Below, one piece after another: positions 15,379 to 18,139 of a DNA stretch of 18,139 bases. The translations under genes were made by a program, and so were the position numbers. The DNA lies in NCBI GenBank assembly GCA_937967955.1, contig CALBUB010000074.1, forward strand, positions 1-18,139, given 5' to 3'. The notes beneath the pieces are model-generated. The model saw nothing but the letters and a program-made list of their open reading frames with translations, had not been told where the DNA came from and searched no databases. Numbering within the stretch: the first letter of the stretch is position 1; the number at the start of each line of letters is the position of its first letter. The DNA is from an uncultured Bacillota bacterium. Its GTDB lineage: Bacteria > Bacillota > Clostridia > Tissierellales > Tepidimicrobiaceae.

Positions 15379-15407
15379 ATTCTATACAACAATATAATTT
15401 TTGTCAA
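15379..15407 (-). promoter_or_regulatory. Predicted pyrG promoter
   Basis: The minus strand has a perfect TTGACA (15402-15407), a 17-base spacer and TAGAAT (15379-15384). Transcription would start near 15372, leaving about 30 bases of leader. No run of G at the start and no attenuator hairpin follow, unlike the CTP-sensing pyrG leader described in Bacillus. Confidence 0.65.
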
Positions 15408-15436
15408 TAAAGCGGAAAATTATTAGTGCTTTATTG
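15405..15436. promoter_or_regulatory. Inverted repeat overlapping the pyrG -35 box
   Basis: CAATAAAGC (15405-15413) and GCTTTATTG (15428-15436) are exact nine-base inverted arms separated by 14 bases. The inner end of the arm nearest pyrG overlaps TTGACA. This is a plausible regulator site upstream of pyrG, not a terminator, because no T-run follows. Confidence 0.35.
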
Positions 15437-15491
15437 CAAATCCTTTACTACTATTGACCTTTCTGGCTAAATTAGAGGTTTAAGGCTTCAT

Positions 15492-15522
15492 AAAAAACCC
15501 CCTTTGGTTTTTCCAAAGAGGG
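15492..15522 (-). terminator. Terminator after the P1 peptidase gene
   Basis: CCCCCTTTGG (15498-15507) pairs with CCAAAGAGGGG (15512-15522) with one bulged A and a short T-rich loop. On the minus strand TTTTTT follows (15492-15497). It lies just past the peptidase stop. Confidence 0.88.
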
Positions 15523-15534
15523 GATTTAAAACAA

Positions 15535-16581
15535 TTATAATAGATGAATATAATCTTTTAGGGCCTCCCTTACATTTCCCTTATAGCCTACCACCTTATT
15601 GGCTGTTATCATGGAGTTTAGTATGGCTTCTTCTTCACATTCAGCTACTGCCCTAAATACATCATCTATCTTTTCTTCATTTATAACTTTTATATTTATT
15701 ATATCTTTAGCCTCCTTATGCTTTATTACGTTGGCAGTAGAAAAAGCAATTACTATATCTCCACTGCCATGGCCCATATAAGAGCCTACCCTAGCCAGGC
15801 CTACGGCTGCCCTTTTGCATATCCTTCTTAACTGCCTAGAGCTTAGGGGAATGTCTGTAGCAATTATGCTTATAATAGAGCCTTTGTCTTCCCTTTTTTC
15901 TACATCTATTTTTTCTACCAACTTCCTTCCTATATTTTTACCTGCAATAGTTAGATCCTTTAATAGTCCATAGTTGGATAGGACCAATACCCCTACTGTA
16001 TACTCTATTCCATCTAGTTTCACTAGCCTGGAAGCAGAACCTATGCCTCCCTTAAGCTGATGGCAGCTCATACCCTTGCCGGCCCCTACATCTCCCTCTA
16101 GAAAGTCTTCTTTTGCATCTTCTATGGCCTTATATACGTGTTCCTTTTTTATGGCCCTATTTTGTATATTGTTTAAGAAGCTGTCATTACACTCACATAC
16201 TACTGGATTATAGGTGGTAACATGAACACCAGCTTTAGCACAGCTTTCAATTGTATATTCTACTAAGGCATCCTGAACCAGGCCTACATTTAGCGTGTTT
16301 GTTAAGGCAATTATAGATTCTAAAATTCCCAACTCATCAAGCTGTATAAGGCCTGTAGATTTTCCAAAGCCATTTAGCACATAACTGGAGGCAATTAGCT
16401 TGTTTGTGTATATATTGGCCTCTGTAGGCAGTATTACTGTAACCCCTGTTTTATTTTCTTCTGTATCTACTGTAAAATGGCCTACTTTTACTCCTTTTAC
16501 ATCACTTATCTTATTTAACTTTCCTTTAGGCAATGTTCCAATCCTTATTCCATAGTCTTCTATCCTCTTTTTGTCTACCAT
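15535..16581 (-). CDS. P1 family peptidase (DmpA/BapA-like aminopeptidase)
   Basis: This 348-residue protein belongs to the P1 (DmpA) family of self-cleaving Ntn-type peptidases, which release N-terminal amino acids, D-amino acids or beta-alanine from peptides or amides. The usual landmarks are present: the N-terminal KISDVKGVKVGHFT (24-37), GLVQDALVE near 100-108, GDVGAGKGM (163-171), LSNYG (201-205), and KGSIISIIATDIPLSSRQL (233-251). By analogy with DmpA, cleavage before S235 would give a 234-residue alpha chain and a 114-residue beta chain with S235 as nucleophile; this is an inference. GHGSGDIVIAFSTAN at 270-284 is also conserved. There is no signal peptide, so it should be cytoplasmic. 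ATG with GAGGTG lies 15 bases after the PPC-domain gene, and the two are probably co-transcribed. The substrate is unknown. Confidence 0.9.
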   Translation of the reverse strand: MVDKKRIEDYGIRIGTLPKGKLNKISDVKGVKVGHFTVDTEENKTGVTVILPTEANIYTNKLIASSYVLNGFGKSTGLIQLDELGILESIIALTNTLNVGLVQDALVEYTIESCAKAGVHVTTYNPVVCECNDSFLNNIQNRAIKKEHVYKAIEDAKEDFLEGDVGAGKGMSCHQLKGGIGSASRLVKLDGIEYTVGVLVLSNYGLLKDLTIAGKNIGRKLVEKIDVEKREDKGSIISIIATDIPLSSRQLRRICKRAAVGLARVGSYMGHGSGDIVIAFSTANVIKHKEAKDIINIKVINEEKIDDVFRAVAECEEEAILNSMITANKVVGYKGNVREALKDYIHLL

Positions 16582-16595
16582 AAAGCACCTCTAAG

Positions 16596-16615
16596 CCTAA
16601 TCAAATTTGATTAGG
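16596..16615. repeat. 20-base perfect palindrome at the end of the PPC-domain gene
   Basis: CCTAATCAAATTTGATTAGG is fully self-complementary. It covers the last five codons and stop of the PPC-domain gene and ends about 15 bases before the next ATG. It could fold in the messenger and affect translation of the peptidase gene, or bind a dimeric protein. Confidence 0.4.
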
Positions 16616-17019
16616 TTTAAGCCTGAATCCTCATCAAATTTCCTATCTACAGTCCCAGCAATTACGTCTATTATTATTTCGCAGGTAGCACTTATTACTG
16701 CAGAATTTAAGTGTCCTCCATAGGCCTTGTTTTCTTCATCAGTTAGTGTAATGTGAAGGTGTAAATATACTTCCCCATCCATTTGGCTTATGTTTCCTGA
16801 AAGGTTTGCAATCTCCATGTCTCCTGTAAGCTCTCTTGAGCGGTATTCTTTAGTTTCAGTATTGAATATGCCAACTGTTGCCTTATTAGTAGCACCAATG
16901 CCTGTTACCCTTCCTAGCTTTATATCATTTTCCTTACAAAGCTTAGTTAAAGACTCTATTATCTCCTCTCCCTTATTAAGCCTAACAATATACTTATCTC
17001 CAAATCTCTTATACTCCAT
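16597..17019 (-). CDS. PPC/DUF296 domain protein
   Basis: This 140-residue single-domain protein is of the PPC (plants and prokaryotes conserved, DUF296) fold. In plants the domain accompanies AT-hook DNA-binding motifs; bacterial stand-alone members form trimers and their role is poorly known. The conserved parts are the GRVTGIGATNKATVGIFN segment (36-53), LHLHITLTDEENKAYGGHL (86-104) with H87, H89 and H103 as a likely metal cluster, and SATCEIIIDVI (110-120). No AT-hook is seen, so DNA binding should not be assumed. GGAGG precedes the ATG. It is the first gene of a pair with the P1 peptidase and lies divergent to the threonine-synthase-like gene. Confidence 0.87.
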   Translation of the reverse strand: MEYKRFGDKYIVRLNKGEEIIESLTKLCKENDIKLGRVTGIGATNKATVGIFNTETKEYRSRELTGDMEIANLSGNISQMDGEVYLHLHITLTDEENKAYGGHLNSAVISATCEIIIDVIAGTVDRKFDEDSGLNLIKFD

Positions 17020-17139
17020 AATACATCCTCCTTTATATAAGTAATTAAACTAAGTCCATTGACTAAAAATTCCATGTTAATTATTATTTTATATTATATA
17101 CAAAAAATTTTCTATTTATCTTAATATTTCTATAAGGCT

Positions 17140-18093
17140 ATGGGGGATGAGCACGATGAAAACCTTACCCTTTGGAAGGATATAACCTTAGGAGAAGGCC
17201 TAACCCCTATTGTACCCTTAAGCCCTGATAATCCAAATATATTAGTAAAAGTGGACTATATGATGCCTACCCTTTCCTTCAAGGATAGAGGGGCAGCAGT
17301 ATTGATTGCTAAGGCTAAGGAAATAGGAGTCAAAAAAGTAGTACAGGACAGCAGCGGAAATGCGGGCACCTCCATAGCTGCCTATGCATCCAGGGCCGGC
17401 ATAGAGTGTACCATATTCCTTCCTGAAGATACCTCTCCAAATAAGGTAAAACAGATTGCATCCTACGGAGCCAGGGTAGTTAAGGTAAAAGGCAACAGAG
17501 AGGATACAGCAAAAGCCTGCCTAGAAGCTGCCCAAGAGAAAGGCGTGTTTTACGCAAGCCATGTATACAATCCCTTCTTCTACCAGGGAACTAAAACCTA
17601 TGTATACGAAATATATGAACAGCTGAAAGGCAATATGCCTGAGGCCTTAGTAATTCCTGTGGGAAACGGTACTTTAGTATTGGGAGCCTACTATGGTTTA
17701 AAGGATCTATTAAGGTCTGGCCTTATATCCAAAATGCCAAGGATAATAGCCCTTCAGTCGGAAAAATGTGCTCCTATATATAAAGCCTTTAAGGAAGGCA
17801 AAACAGATGTGGTGAAAGTTGAAAACCCAGGCACTTTGGCGGAAGGGATTGCTATAGCTAGTCCAAAGAGAGGAAATCAGATACTGGAAGCTGTAAGGGA
17901 TACTGGTGGAGAGATAATTACAGCCCCTGAAGATAAGATACTTTCCACAAAAGATTACTTGGCAAAACTAGGACTCTATGTAGAGCCTACAACAGCAGCC
18001 ACCTTTGCTGGATACTTTGAATATATAAAGGATAAGCCTATGGAAGGCAAAGTAGTAATCCCTCTATGCGGTTCAGGGCTAAAGAGCTTATAA
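17140..18093 (+). CDS. Threonine-synthase-family PLP enzyme lacking the usual N-terminal domain
   Basis: This 317-residue fold-type II PLP enzyme most resembles short threonine synthases, which turn O-phosphohomoserine into threonine. The core is intact: LGEGLTP (17-23), PLP lysine K48 in TLSFKDRGA, SSGNAG (71-76), the phosphate-binding PVGNGT (173-178), and the C-terminal VVIPLCGSGLK (305-315). Full-length relatives usually have some 60-80 further residues in front, often a small cysteine-containing domain. Here an in-frame stop at 17122-17124 and AT-rich non-coding DNA stand upstream. The ATG has only a poor AAGG two bases before it, so the true start is uncertain. The protein could be a shortened homologue with another activity or a truncated copy. 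Codon use looks like its neighbours. Confidence 0.82.
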   Translation: MGDEHDENLTLWKDITLGEGLTPIVPLSPDNPNILVKVDYMMPTLSFKDRGAAVLIAKAKEIGVKKVVQDSSGNAGTSIAAYASRAGIECTIFLPEDTSPNKVKQIASYGARVVKVKGNREDTAKACLEAAQEKGVFYASHVYNPFFYQGTKTYVYEIYEQLKGNMPEALVIPVGNGTLVLGAYYGLKDLLRSGLISKMPRIIALQSEKCAPIYKAFKEGKTDVVKVENPGTLAEGIAIASPKRGNQILEAVRDTGGEIITAPEDKILSTKDYLAKLGLYVEPTTAATFAGYFEYIKDKPMEGKVVIPLCGSGLKSL

Positions 18094-18120
18094 ACTTAAA
18101 GGCTTCCTTTGAGATTTGGT

Positions 18121-18139
18121 AAGGAGTTAATATAATATG
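18121..18139 (+). CDS. Start of a further gene at the window edge (start codon only)
   Basis: AAGGAG (18121-18126) stands ten bases before an ATG at 18137-18139, the last three bases of the window. It lies 43 bases after the threonine-synthase-like stop, so it may be the next gene of that unit. Nothing of the product can be read. Confidence 0.4.

Noticed and set aside
1..18139. Mobile elements, CRISPR arrays, toxin-antitoxin or defence genes
   Set aside because: No transposase, integrase, regularly spaced repeats, terminal inverted repeats or defence-type domains were seen; the genes present are metabolic, transport or regulatory.

Overview
The window is AT-rich bacterial DNA. It has strong AGGAGG-type ribosome sites, short gaps between genes, TATAAT/TTGACA promoters and hairpin-plus-T terminators. 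These traits, and the kinds of protein encoded, point to a low-GC anaerobic Firmicute, most likely a peptide- or amino-acid-fermenting member of the Clostridia/Tissierellales. That placement is an inference, because there is no rRNA or other marker gene here. No tRNA, rRNA, insertion sequence, phage gene or CRISPR array was seen.

Layout, mostly on the minus strand: (1) 1-1391, a two-gene sugar-phosphate unit of class II fructose-bisphosphate aldolase (fba) followed by a transaldolase-like fructose-6-phosphate aldolase (fsa) that runs off the left edge. (2) 1527-2696, a PatB/MalY-type PLP C-S lyase with its own promoter. (3) 2851-6859, a MarR regulator followed by two half-transporters of a heterodimeric ABC exporter, closed by a terminator. 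(4) 7109-12103, a four-gene peptide/acyl-amino-acid unit: YfcC-family carrier, a YjiH-YjiG-like double 'Gate' membrane protein interrupted by an in-frame TAA, an M20 amidohydrolase, and isoaspartyl dipeptidase (iadA). (5) 12453-13682 (+), an acidic amino acid/dicarboxylate symporter, convergent with pyrG and sharing a bidirectional terminator with it. (6) 13732-15345, CTP synthase. (7) 15535-17019, a small PPC/DUF296 protein followed by a P1-family (DmpA-like) self-cleaving aminopeptidase. (8) 17140-18093 (+), a threonine-synthase-family PLP enzyme without the usual N-terminal domain, followed by the start codon of another gene at the right edge.

The most interesting block is region 4. Two uptake-type membrane proteins and two hydrolases for unusual amide bonds are stacked in one direction, next to a divergent acidic amino acid symporter. 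In E. coli, iadA also sits beside yjiG and yjiH, so the association recurs and suggests a scavenging route for isoaspartyl (damaged-protein) peptides or acyl-amino acids. Here the two Gate proteins are fused into one frame, that frame carries a nonsense codon, and two hairpins (before yfcC and before iadA) could tune expression. Other points of note are the complementary degenerate and canonical ATP sites of the ABC pair, operator-like inverted repeats upstream of marR, fba and pyrG, and the N-terminally short threonine-synthase homologue.
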